Assembly: GCF_000218685.1 (NCBI RefSeq) | Contig: NW_006763294.1 | Coordinates: 724,475 to 788,474, forward strand | Origin: Serpula lacrymans var. lacrymans S7.9 | Taxonomy: Eukaryota > Basidiomycota > Agaricomycetes > Boletales > Serpulaceae | DNA: 64,000 nt | Direction: 5' to 3' | Shown: piece after piece, positions 8,830 through 18,445 of the stretch | Layout of the letters: each line of letters starts with the position of its first letter | Numbering within the stretch: the stretch's first letter is position 1 | Position numbers and translations under genes: made by a program | Notes under the pieces: model-generated | Seen by the model: the letters and a program-made list of their open reading frames with translations, nothing else | What the model was told of the DNA's origin: nothing | Databases searched by the model: none

Positions 8830-10290
8830 GTACTTTCAGCATTTTAGCATTTGGTAAATTTTTGCGTCACCATTGGCTACACATTGCACCCTTGCTTTTG
8901 TTGTTCTCCCTTACCTTGTTTTCTTTACTCAATCCCACCATGGGACCCTTACTCTTTTTTTTATTCTCACCCAACGGTCACTTCTGGATCCCTATTCTGG
9001 TTCACCTCCTTGTCACCTGTTACAATAACACATTTTTGGACCTTTAATTTTCATTCTCCTCTTTAACCTTTTACTGTAGTTTTCTCACATTGTGCCATGC
9101 GGCACTTTCCCTTTTGTTTAAACTCCTTTTTCTTGCGCTGCACTGCCTTTATTCTTATTTTAGCTACAAGTCTCTCACACAGTGGAGCTGGTCACACGGG
9201 CTGCGCCCTCTGACATCATCAGCCACTGCTTTATCAACTGTATAGTACAACATGTACAAACAACCTGTAGTAGTATATATACCTCAATAGATCCGGGAGA
9301 CTCCTCAGTGAGTCCTCCTGTTGTATCCTCACAACTAACTTGTTGAAGCCTAAAGGGTAACCACTCCCTCATCATTATCACTATAGCTTGTCTGAGTTGT
9401 GCGCCAGAGTAATAAACTCTTGGTTGTTATATCACCTCCACCTTCCTCCTGCTCGTCTTCCTTTCTCCCCCACCATATCTGATGTCACCACTCTCTATCC
9501 GCTTCCATCGCCAATCCGTCAACCACCACGTGCCACTGCTGATATCATTAAGCCCCAGCAGCCAGTCCAAATTGGGCAACAGGTCCATCTTCATGACATT
9601 GATCTTCCATTGTATACTATCAAATCATCAGTTTCTCGTCTTGCCTGGTTGGAGTGTGGGTGGGTAGTTTTTGAGCTGGAGAAGGTTCATCCCCTTGCGT
9701 CGCCTATGTACATTGCTGTCCCATTCACTTGGGTACACTTCTCTTTTGTCCATTGTATTCGCTACAGCTACACCTACCACACGCTGCCTGGGTCTCACTT
9801 GTTCCAAATTGGAACTACTTCCCTCCCTCCCTCGTTTGACCAGGTGGTCCAATACAACCAGTCCATTGGTAAGGCCATGTGTTGGATTTGGACTATGTGG
9901 TGGACCGGTGGCTCCAGTTTCCTTTTTTTCAGCAGAACATTCATTTACAGTGCAATTAATTTTGATTTTTGAATCATTTTTATGGACACATATTTTTTTA
10001 GAATGCCTGACTGACAATAAAGGAACTGTGTTGATACTGATATTGTTTTTCTTTATTTTATTTTTACTGCATCTTCCCATGACTTCGTGATTTTCTTGCT
10101 CTCTTTCTGTTATTGGACTTTATTTTATGGCTGTACAAACCTGTGACATTACTTACACAACATTTATTGTTCTATCCCTTTTTTCCCCTTATTTTGACAA
10201 TCTTATTGTGTACTACCTATGCAGGATTTGTCAGCATACATTCCTTCCTTCATGTTCTTTCTCATTCTTTTTGCACAGCTATACTGTGCA
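8830..10290 (+). mobile_element. Repeat R1, copy B, in the chromovirus gag
   Basis: This is homologous to 1-1,793 over its length and carries an F1 LTR at 9,018-9,431 that copy A lacks. It lacks the inserts at 325 and 938 of copy A, so it preserves both empty sites. The element probably extends on both sides of the stated borders: rightwards there is a TATAAACCCC box (about 10,311) and LTR-like leader sequence to about 10,600 before chromovirus gag resumes. Exact ends and target duplication could not be fixed. A 194-codon plus frame (9,388-9,972) starts in the F1 LTR and has no recognised domain. Confidence 0.7.
9018..9431 (-). mobile_element. Solo LTR, family F1, copy 4
   Basis: Starts TGTTACAATA, ends TTGTTATA (last bases mutated from TGTTACA), 414 bp. 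A perfect duplication TCACC flanks it (9,013-9,017 and 9,432-9,436). R1 copy A shows the unoccupied site near 170-185. Confidence 0.9.
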
Positions 10291-11607
10291 TAGCCTACCT
10301 TTTTTTTACTATATAAACCCCTGTATTTTACCTTGTAAAAACAACAAAAACTCCAATCCAGACTTCTTCTCTAATCTCAAGTTCACTACTCTGCTACTTG
10401 TGATCCAGTGTGGTCACAATACTTCCCACTGCTACACACTGTTATCTGCTGTCATTGTCACTCTTGTCACCTTTGAAAGTTATTGTTATCCCTTTCAATT
10501 AGAGTCCTTCTGAGCAATACAGTGTGTGCGTCAGGAGCCTGCTATCACTGGGAACCTCGTCACCTTATCATCTCATCGTTCTCAAACCTACCTTGTGCTA
10601 CAATTAACAAGGTAGTGTTTGTCTATACTCCTCATAAAGCTCCTACCTTCTATAATTCAACTGTCCCTCCTCCTCAAAACCCACACCCATACATCTCTGG
10701 GTTTTACTTTGAAGGATCATTATACATACCACCCCACAAACAACCAGAGCACCCACTATTCTCACTGCTTCTTTGGGAATTTTTTTAACTTGTTTCCCTT
10801 TCAGGTTTTCCTCTTTCTTAGCTTCTTTTTGTCTCAGATCTGTTGTGTCTTTGGCCAATGCAATGTCATTTTCTTTCGTACTAATACATATTTCTAACAC
10901 ATCAAGATCTTCAATAAAGAGAGAAGCACATCTATTGTTCTTAGGCTCAGTCTGTTGAGGAATTACAGCTGGCCTCTTTAAAAACCCTTGAGAAGTTCAT
11001 CCCTTTCCTCTTTGTTCATTCCCTCAAGCATAGCTCTAAGGTTGATGCCTTCTGCTTAATACTTTGCTTTATCCACCTCCATTTTTTGTCCAGTTCCACC
11101 ATAAGTGGTTCCAGTTCCAACTCATTTTTCCTCCACTGTCTTGGCCTTCTTCTCCAAAGCGCCTCCCTGTTGGTATCTGCCATTGGGTCCCCGGTTACCG
11201 GAACCAGAGCTGCCACCGGCCATACCTTTCATCATCCTCTCATTCTCTGCCTGATTACGCCAAAGCTGATCATTTATCACAATTCTTTCTTTCCAGTCCA
11301 TGTATGTTTTTGGGATGTTTGCCAAGTAGATGATTTGCTTTATCAATGGTCCGTTGATATTGTTCCTTATCAGTGTAATCAGGAATTGTTCATTACTTCT
11401 TACATCATATCCTGCACGTCTCCTTGTTGCTTTGAATTTGACAAAGTACTCTTGTGCAGTAAGAATACCTTGTTTCAAGTACATTATCTCGTACTTGGCT
11501 CTTTCCTCCTTGAACGTATCTTAAAAATGGGAATGGACTCAAAGTGTGCCCAGCTCCCTAGCAGTTCCATTTCCTCAATGTCTGTCCTCTCTTATGCTAA
11601 CACCTTC

Positions 11608-12017
11608 TATAACAACCAAGAGTTAGTTACTCTGGCGCACAACTAGAACAAGCAAAGAGTAGAGAGAGATAAGAAAGGGTTTCAACAAGTTAGTTGTGAG
11701 GATACAACAGGAGGACTCGCTGAGGAGTCTCCTGGATCTATTGGGGTTTATATACTGTTACAGGTTTGTTTGTACGTATGTACTATACAGTTGCTAGAGG
11801 CAGTGGCTGATGATGTCATAGGGCCTAGCCCATATGACCAGCTCCACTGCGTGAGAGAGTTGTATCTAAAATAAGAAAAAAGGCAGTGCAGCGTGAGAAA
11901 GTGGAGTTTGAACAAAGGGGAAAGTGCCGCATGGCACGGAGTGTGAAAACTACAGTAAAAGGTTAAAGCGGAGAATGAAAATTAAAGGAAAGGTCCAAAA
12001 ATTGTGTTATCATAACA
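11608..12017 (+). mobile_element. Solo LTR, family F1, copy 5
   Basis: Starts TATAACAACC (first bases mutated), ends CATAACA, 410 bp, with the perfect duplication CCTTC (11,603-11,607 and 12,018-12,022). It is inserted in chromovirus gag, 125 bp from copy 6, which lies in the opposite orientation. Confidence 0.9.
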
Positions 12018-12142
12018 CCTTCCTTTCTACCCATTCTGTTCTTAAGGCCACCGCTGCTCCACTTGTCATATAAGATAACGCGAAGTTAATCTTATTCGCT
12101 TTTACTGCGAAATATTCTGGGTTTGCTCCAAAATGGAGCTGT

Positions 12143-12557
12143 TGTTACGATAACACAATTTTCAGACCTTTCCTTCATTTTCATTCTCCACTTCAACCTT
12201 GTGTACTTTAAGCTTTCATGGTGCCATGCGGCACTTCCCCTTTTGTCCAAACTCCTCTTTCTCACGCCGCATTGCCTTCTTCTTATTTTTAGATACAACT
12301 CTCTCACACAGTGGAGCTGGTCATGCGGGTTAGGCCCCATGACATCATCAGCCACTATTTTTATCAACTGTATAGTACATAAGTACAAACAACTCTGTAT
12401 TGGTATATATACCCCAATAAATCCAGGAGACTCCTCAGTGAGTCCTCCTGTTGTTAACCAACAAACTCTCTGCAGCCTAAAAGGTAACCACTCCCCATTC
12501 ACTACCTTTATAGTGTGTTCCTGTGTGCGCCAGAGTAACTAACTCTTGGTTGTTACA
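12143..12557 (-). mobile_element. Solo LTR, family F1, copy 6
   Basis: Starts TGTTACGATA, ends TTGTTACA, 415 bp, with the perfect duplication GCTGT (12,138-12,142 and 12,558-12,562). It is inserted in chromovirus gag. Confidence 0.9.
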
Positions 12558-12789
12558 GCTGTAGTGTGATTTGAAGAAGCTCTGAAACTTCTTCTTGTTG
12601 CCATCATATGGCTCCGGCTTAGCCAATGTGGTCTTGCTGTATCTGGCTCCTAGTTCTATAGGCCGGGCCATCTGTGGCTGCTGCGGATGCTGCTATAATG
12701 CAAGCCTTCTTTGTAAGTCTGTGACTTCTGCATCTTTTCATAGGAACCTTCGTTCCCACTCTGCACTGTTGTCTTGTATTGTTCTCTTC

Positions 12790-13230
12790 AAGTTCTCCAT
12801 TGAGATAAGCTGTGGATACGTCCATTTGATCAAGTTCTAGGCCATACTTTGCTGCCAGGGCTAGAATAAATCGGATCAACTCTAAGTTTGCAACCGGAGC
12901 AAAAACCTCCTGGTAATCAATCCCCTCCCTTTGAGTAAAACTTCGTGCAACAATCCGGAGTTTGTATCTCTCAATGTTTCCGTTTTGATCAAACTTGATC
13001 CAGAACACAGGTTTTGATGTGATGGGTTTCACTCCCTTCAGAAGTGGAACAGTATCATATACTGCATTAGTATTGAGACTTAGGAGTTCCTCCTCCAAGG
13101 CAGACTTCCATAATTCTCCATCTGGACGTGATAAGGCTTCCTTTAGTGTCCTTGGAAGGTCTGTGTTAGATGGACCGGTACTTGCTATTCCAGCAAAGAA
13201 TGTCTCCTCTGTATCAGATGTTTCTTCATG
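12790..13230 (-). pseudogene. Copia reverse transcriptase, N-terminal part only
   Basis: The minus strand encodes VFWIKFDQNGNIERYKLRIV, then EGIDYQEVFAPVANLELIRF and LDQMDVSTAYLNGELEE, the start of the Copia RT family. It ends there; the catalytic YVDD-type block is absent because the sequence switches to chromovirus gag. The reading frame stays open for a while across the junction (12,619-13,098), which is fortuitous. Confidence 0.88.
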
Positions 13231-13642
13231 AACTCAGGAGTGTTAGGTTTCTCCATGGAGTTGTCATGCTGCTCTTTTCGAGACTGTTCCTCATCTAGAG
13301 TCCTTTAATAATCTCGGTTTTTGTCTGCAGGACGGGTCTCGCGACTGCTTCTGCATACTCCTAGAACTTTAGCAGGCATGACTGCTCTTTAGGAACTTGT
13401 GCAGGTACTCCATGGAGTAGACAAATTCATGTGTGTGTTGCCCCACTCACTCCTGAAGGCGTTGAATCACTCCTCGGAGGCGTTGGATAACTCCTTGGAG
13501 GCGTTGTATGCCTTCCAGAAGCTGGTCCAATGGACAGGCTGTCTAGCTGTATTTGGACTTTTTCTACATCAGCTGGCTGTATGTTGAGGGGCTGTCCTCC
13601 CACTGACTGTGACTCTACTTTGGCTTTCTGTTCTGAAGATGG

Positions 13643-14404
13643 CTAGTGTTCAGGTCTTGGTTGTAGAGACTGTTGTGGAGGGTGTCTTAGCTGATCAGGT
13701 GCTCCCACTGCTCTCGGAACGTCTCTACGGAGGTATTGCCCCACTGCTCTCGGAACATCTTCATGCTGATATGGTTTCATTGCTTGTGTAACATCTCCTT
13801 GGAGGTGTGGTTCCATTTGCAATTCATTTGGATCTCGGATCCGAGGGTCAGGATCATCCTCCTCCAATGTATTTTGGTCTGGATAGTGAGCATTCTCTGG
13901 AATGAGTCCCTCCCACTGATCTGTGCTAGTGCCTGTGTTCCAGGGAGCAGTGTCATCCTTTTGTACCTTTCTGGATTCATTGAATATGACATGCCAACTG
14001 GAAAACACAGTTCGTTTTTCAGTGTCTAGGAGTTTGTAGGCTTGCTTTCCATGTGTGTAGCCAATCATTATGGCTTTGCGCCCCTTGGAGTAAAACTTCC
14101 CTTGCCTTTTGTCTTTTGGAATCAAGGCATATGCTTGGCATCTGAAAGGGTGAAATAAAGTTGGATCAACTCTCCTTTTAAACAGTATTTCATATGGGGT
14201 CTTTCCATGGAGTCCTGATGCTGGGCTGTGTGCTGTGATATATGCAGCTGTTTGCATGGCATCTACCCAAAATGACTTTGGGAGCTTGGAATCATGGAGC
14301 ATAGTGGTTGCTAATGTAGCCAATGTCTGATTCATGCATTCTGCAATGCCATTTGTTCCGGAGTATCTGCAGCTGTAGTTTCTTGGATGACACCATCTCC
14401 TCGG
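13643..14404 (-). pseudogene. Copia integrase C-terminal half and linker
   Basis: The minus-strand frame (13,643-14,446) begins within the F1 LTR and then encodes YSGTNGIAECMNQTLATLAT, which carries the third catalytic acidic residue (Glu). It continues with SFWVDAMQTAAYITAHSPA, the GKTPYEILF motif and a long acidic, Pro-rich linker towards RT. Between 13,231 and 13,642 the linker continues in a stop-containing frame. Confidence 0.88.
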
Positions 14405-14818
14405 TGTTACGATAACACAATTTTCGGACCTTTCCTTTATTTTCATTCTCCGCTTTAACCTTGTACTTTAGCTTTCACACATGGTGCCATGCGGCACTTC
14501 CCCTTTTGTCCAAGCTCCTCTTTCTTGCGCCGCATTGCCTTTCTTCTTATTTTAGACACAACTTTCTCACACAGTGGAGCTGGCCATGCGGGCTAGGCCC
14601 CATGACATCATCAGCCACTGTCTCTATCAACTGTATAGTACATATGTACAAACAACCCTGTAGTAGTATATATACCCCAATAGATCCAGGAGACTCCTCA
14701 GTGAATCCTCCTGTTGTTAACCAACAAACTCACTGCAGCCTAAGGGGTAACCACTCCCATCATCTTCTTTATAGTGTGTTTCTGTGTGCGCCAGAGTAAG
14801 TCACTCTTGGTTGTTACA
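14405..14818 (-). mobile_element. Solo LTR, family F1, copy 7
   Basis: Starts TGTTACGATA, ends TTGTTACA, 414 bp. Flanking pentamers are ctcgg and ctcag, one mismatch. It splits the Copia integrase. Confidence 0.87.
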
Positions 14819-15236
14819 CTCAGAGTTGATTTTTGAATGCATTGCCAGTATATTCTCCTCCCTCATTGCTTTGGAGGAATTATGTGTACAGTGGAGTGAA
14901 GTTTTCTTCTCCCAAATGGGTCCGGAAGAATGTTTGGACATCTTCTTTCCATTGCCTGTATTGTTCAAGTGCCCCATTTTTATGTTTTAGGAAATATATC
15001 CATGGAAATTTGGAGAAATCATCTACAATGATAATCCAGTACTAAAAACCCTCCCTGGAAGTTGGTTTGATTGGTCCTCCAACATCTGTGTGCACAATTT
15101 GTATGGGGCGCTTGGCTCGGTTTCCTCCAGTGGACTTGAAAGGTAATTTCTTTATCTTTCCTAAAGCACAAGGTTCACAGAACTCTGGGGTTCCGGTAAG
15201 GGTGTCTATGTCCTGGAGCTGTCCTTTTGTAACCAT
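14819..15236 (-). pseudogene. Copia integrase N-terminal half
   Basis: The minus strand encodes a zinc-finger end (FCEPCALGKIKKLPF), then IVHTDVGGPIKPTSREGF with the first catalytic Asp, VDDFSKFPWIYFLKHKN, and a segment reading SNEGGEYTG. Other Copia integrases have SDNGGEYTG there, so the second catalytic Asp appears to be lost. In-frame stops also occur. Confidence 0.85.
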
Positions 15237-16616
15237 TCATTGCAAGTGGTCCATTCCAATGTGTCCCATTCTCCTGTGCAATAAATTTACATCTACTGCT
15301 GCAAAAGCTGACTCTGGGTTGATTTTGGGTTTTGCTTGGATGTGATAAAGTTCTCGCTTGTGTAAGGCAGTGAGGATAAGTTCCTCTTTCTTCCAAACTT
15401 CACAAGTGTTTGACCCTGCTGGAAAAGGTGTTGATAACCCCGTTTTGGACAATTTGTGGACAGAGACGAGTGCTAAAGTGAAGTTTGGCACAAGTAAGAC
15501 ATTTGACAGTGCAACATTGTAGTCGTCCTTTTTGCCAACAGTTGCTTGTAGGATTACTGTTCCAATGCCAATGGCATTTACAGAGGATTCATCCCCAAAA
15601 CTGATTGTTCTCGGAGGATGCAGAATATGGTATGTTCCTGGCTCAAACCAGGAGCGGTGAGGGACCATGTGGGATGTTGCTCTGGAGTCAATGATGATTG
15701 TTGTTTTGGTCTTATCGGGTCCCGACACAAGGTAAGCTTGAATGTGTTTAGCAAGAGGCTTGGAAATATGTACATGTTCCAATGCAATATGACTCTGTTC
15801 CTCCTCGGAGTCAGATCCAGATGATTGCTCCGCCGTATTTGCCTTTTCCTTTTCTTTTCCTTTATCCTTGTGTCTTTCCTTTCCCTTCTTCCTTTGACCT
15901 TTTCCAGCTGACTGAAGTGTTAGACACTCCAAGGTGTTGTGTGATTTCGCTTTGTGGAAGTCACACCACTTCTCCTTGGATTTGAGTGCTGATTTGGAAC
16001 CTCCAGGGGCCTTCCCTGACTGCCGTGCAACTTCTGCAGTGATCCGGATCTCAACTGCATCAAAGGTAAGTTTATTTTCTTTAATCGTGTTGATTACCAA
16101 TGACTGAAATATTTGCCATTCAGGAGTGCATGGGAGAGATTGGAAAAGAGCGAAGGCCATGAGTTTAGTATCAACTCCTAGTTTCATTCCGGAGAGGTGT
16201 GAATCAATTGTCCAGATTTTTGCAATGTGGTCCTGGATAGGTGATGTCCCATCCCAGGACAATTTGGTGAGTTGCTGGAATGAATAGAAGGCCGAGGCAA
16301 TGTTGGACGTCTGATGGAGTGAGACAAGTTTATCAAATAACTCCTTGGAGCTGCTGAGGTCTCCAGTCCTCAATAGGAGGGCATCAGAGATGTGGTCCTA
16401 GATGATTCCATGTGCCTTCTCATCCTTAAGTATCCAGGTGATTTCAGGATCCTCCGAGGAGGTAGGTTTTCCTGGTGAGGGCTTGAGCTCCTCTCCAGTA
16501 ACAACCCGGAGAACTTTTTCCCGCCGTAGCTTTGAGATGATCCGGAGTTTCCATATCTGAAAATTGTTGGGTCCAGTGAGAACTGGACATGCGGATGTAT
16601 TGTGTGCCGTGGTCAT
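15237..16616 (-). pseudogene. Copia gag and protease
   Basis: From ATG at 16,616 the minus strand encodes the Copia gag start (CPVLTGPNNFQIWKLRIISK), a stop at about 16,399, then a 378-codon open frame (15,237-16,373). This frame holds the gag body (LFDKLVSLHQTSN), a basic linker (KGQRKKGKERHKDKGKEKEK) and a protease motif reading IIDSRATSHM. Copia proteases have D-S-G-A-T-x-H, so the Gly of the catalytic triplet is Arg. The pre-integrase motif LLHRRMGHIG follows. The long frame shows that this copy was intact fairly recently. Confidence 0.9.
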
Positions 16617-16673
16617 GGTTTTGAGGTTGCCGTTTCAAATAAGAATTATTTCCTGCGTAGCTTTTGTGCACCA

Positions 16674-16685
16674 GGGCTCATAACC
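16674..16685 (-). other. Copia primer-binding site (initiator tRNA-Met, internal)
   Basis: On the minus strand GGTTATGAGCCC lies 57 bp before the gag ATG. It is complementary to the anticodon-loop region of initiator tRNA-Met (GGGCTCATAACC). Some Copia elements are known to prime from the 5' half of this tRNA instead of its 3' end, and this would be that type. Match judged by eye. Confidence 0.55.
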
Positions 16686-16696
16686 TAATAAAACTA

Positions 16697-17565
16697 TGTG
16701 AAACTCAGCCGCTGCCCGAGAGGCTATAGAAACGACTTTATTATTTACCTATGTGAAACTACAATTGATGTTAGTTTAAGGTGATCTCTAATAAATGTAA
16801 TGTAACATACCTCAGCCACGGCCCAAGAGGCTATAGAAATAACTGAGGTATTTCTATACTAAACCCCTACTACTTCTAGTCGGAGGTGCTACTCACTACA
16901 GTATAATAACTTATTAAGTTCTATGAACTAGAGTGAAAATAAGCTCAGTCTTTGGGCAGAAGACTCAATATATTAGGATGATATATACCTAGAGTGAAAA
17001 TAAGCTAAGATATAGTTGTTAGCTATGTGTAAAATATTAAGAACAAAGCTTGAAGGAAGTGTCTAGCCACTTGCTGAGAGCAATCAGGGACTGGAACTAG
17101 AGTCCAATGTGAGTAACTAGAGAATAGGAAGCATTGGACTCTGCAGTACTGTCCGAAGTTTTGTAAACAAAGGTAAACAAAGCAGCCACAAAGGCAAAAT
17201 AATAGAGAACACAATCAATAGTGAATGATAGAAGAAAAGATAGAGAAAGGAATGAAAATATATAGGTAGCACAAAGGTGCAGAATCACCAAAACTAACAT
17301 AAAAGTGACTTTGAATATATGTTGACTTACCTCAGTCTTTGGGCAGAAGACTGAGGTGTCAATGCTATGTGGACGAGTTTTTTGGTAAGTGTGGGAAAGT
17401 TCAGTGATTATGTAAGGTGATGGAAACTCGGAATATTAGAAGTAAGTAAGGGGATCAATAGATAAAGGAAGTTGATATGAAGGGTAATATAATACACAAC
17501 ATAACTCCTAGGAGAACAATGATGACTCCATGGAGTGGTGGCTATGCTACATGGAGAACAATGGC
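16697..17565 (-). mobile_element. Copia 5' LTR region (outer edge uncertain)
   Basis: Starting just before the primer-binding site, the minus-strand sequence ends GAGTTTCACA as an LTR would. The region has internal duplications: a motif containing GAGGCTATAGAAA occurs near 16,720 and 16,835, and a motif reading CAGTCTTTGGGCAGAAGACT occurs near 16,950 and 17,335. The outer end is probably at one of two TGTTCTCC sites (about 17,518 or 17,565). A 67-codon minus frame (17,097-17,300) rich in hydrophobic residues lies inside; no family is recognised. Confidence 0.5.
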
Positions 17566-17599
17566 TGCTTTAATAGAGACCGGGTTTATCCGGTTTTGT

Positions 17600-17907
17600 C
17601 ACCTAGTTGTGCTATCTATTTTCCCTTCTTTCTAAATCACTTTCCTCTTTATTCTTTTTGCTCTATTGTTCAGTATTCACTGAGCATTCTATAATTTTGC
17701 CTTTGTGGCTGATTTGTTTACCCCTGTTCACAGAACTTTGGACTAGTATTGCAGAGTCCAGTATTCCTATTCTTTAGTTACTCATACTGGACTCTAGGTA
17801 CTGTACACACTCCGTACTCTCTGATAATAAAGTTACTCATACTGGACTCTAGTTCTGTCCCTGTTAGCTTTCAGCAAGTGGCTAAACACTCCCCAGAAGT
17901 TCTCATT
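17600..17907 (+). repeat. Inverted partial copy of the Copia LTR
   Basis: This is the inverted homolog of about 17,030-17,290: it shares ACTGGACTCTAG, TTTGCCTTTGTGGCTG and CAGCAAGTGGCTA blocks. A 20-bp unit (TTACTCATACTGGACTCTAG) is duplicated here (about 17,778 and 17,832). It is probably the remnant of a second insertion of the same LTR family. Confidence 0.6.
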
Positions 17908-18163
17908 TGAACAGCTGATCCTGCCAATTGTATATCCCTTACTCAAGATTCTTCCCATGTGATTAATAATTATGATAGATTATACCACTTCTTCCCCCTT
18001 TTCTTATTGGTCAATTATCTGGTCAGACCACTTTCTTATTTCTTTCTTCTTTTGGTCTGACCTTTTTTTTGCACTATATTAGAAGTAGATGCTTGGTGTA
18101 TTATTTCCTCAGTTCAATATTAGTTCAGATTCACACTCATATCAATACTCTTCAAAGCCATAA
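17908..18163 (+). mobile_element. F2-related LTR fragment (3' part)
   Basis: This is similar to 7,730-7,945 of the F2 LTR: the GATAGATTATACCACTT block, the TGGTCTGACC block, then TTCCTCAGTTCAATATTAGTT and a CAATACTCTTCAA end. Divergence is clearly higher than between the two F2 copies. The micro-ORF part of the LTR is not present. This is the right edge of the retroelement island. Confidence 0.6.
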
Positions 18164-18445
18164 TACCATGTGGGGGTGAGGTACAGGACTATGCCAAACA
18201 GCAGAGCATAACGAGCATAATTCTGACAGTACCAAAGATTTGGGAGTTCAGACTTGAGGGTCTCTGACCTTTCAGAGGTCCAGAAATCATAACCTGTGGC
18301 ATGAATATGACAATGTACAGTATTCTGTTTTTTTAGCAAAATGATCATGAAAAATCTCAACATTACAAACATAGAGAACTAATGGACTCTTGAACACATA
18401 CATACTATCATTAGAGATGAGAAATGAGCAACTAAGACTACTATT

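Larger units (their letters stand above)
1944..12790 (-). mobile_element. Decayed Ty3/Gypsy chromovirus, heavily nested
   Basis: Read on the minus strand from about 12,790 to 1,944, the pieces are in normal Gypsy order: gag, protease, RT, RNase H, integrase with zinc finger, chromodomain, polypurine tract, LTR. The element lacks its 5' LTR and the start of gag, and has in-frame stops. It is split by eight younger insertions: F1 LTRs at 12,143, 11,608, 4,586 and 3,392; R1 copy B; F2 LTRs at 7,432 and 6,237; and the F3 LTR at 2,606. It cannot encode a working polyprotein. Confidence 0.9.
10603..12790 (-). pseudogene. Chromovirus gag, three pieces split by F1 LTRs
   Basis: From right to left on the minus strand, the first piece (12,558-about 12,790) encodes an N-terminal region with KDAEVTDLQRRLAL and KPEPYDGNKKKFQSFF. 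The second (12,018-12,142) encodes LHFGANPEYFAVKANKINFA, a classical Gypsy gag segment. The third (10,603-11,607, main frame 11,122-11,484) encodes YFVKFKATRRRAGYDV and ANIPKTYMDWKER, the retrotransposon gag core, then a Gly-rich tail. Frameshifts and stops are present. Gag is the nucleocapsid precursor. The 5' end is missing at the Copia junction. Confidence 0.85.
12790..17565 (-). mobile_element. Decayed Ty1/Copia element, 3'-truncated
   Basis: On the minus strand the order is LTR-like sequence, primer-binding site, gag, protease, integrase, RT, which is the Copia order (integrase before RT). The element stops inside RT at about 12,790, where chromovirus gag takes over; RNase H and the 3' LTR are missing. 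An F1 LTR interrupts the integrase. The outer edge of the 5' LTR is uncertain (between about 17,490 and 17,565). Confidence 0.85.

Noticed and set aside
9388..9972. A 194-codon frame in R1 copy B as a host gene
   Set aside because: It begins inside an F1 LTR and the equivalent frame in copy A is broken; part of a repeat.
12619..13098. A single 159-codon protein spanning Copia RT and gag sequence
   Set aside because: The C-terminal third is read in a different frame from the real gag frame; the open frame across the junction is chance.
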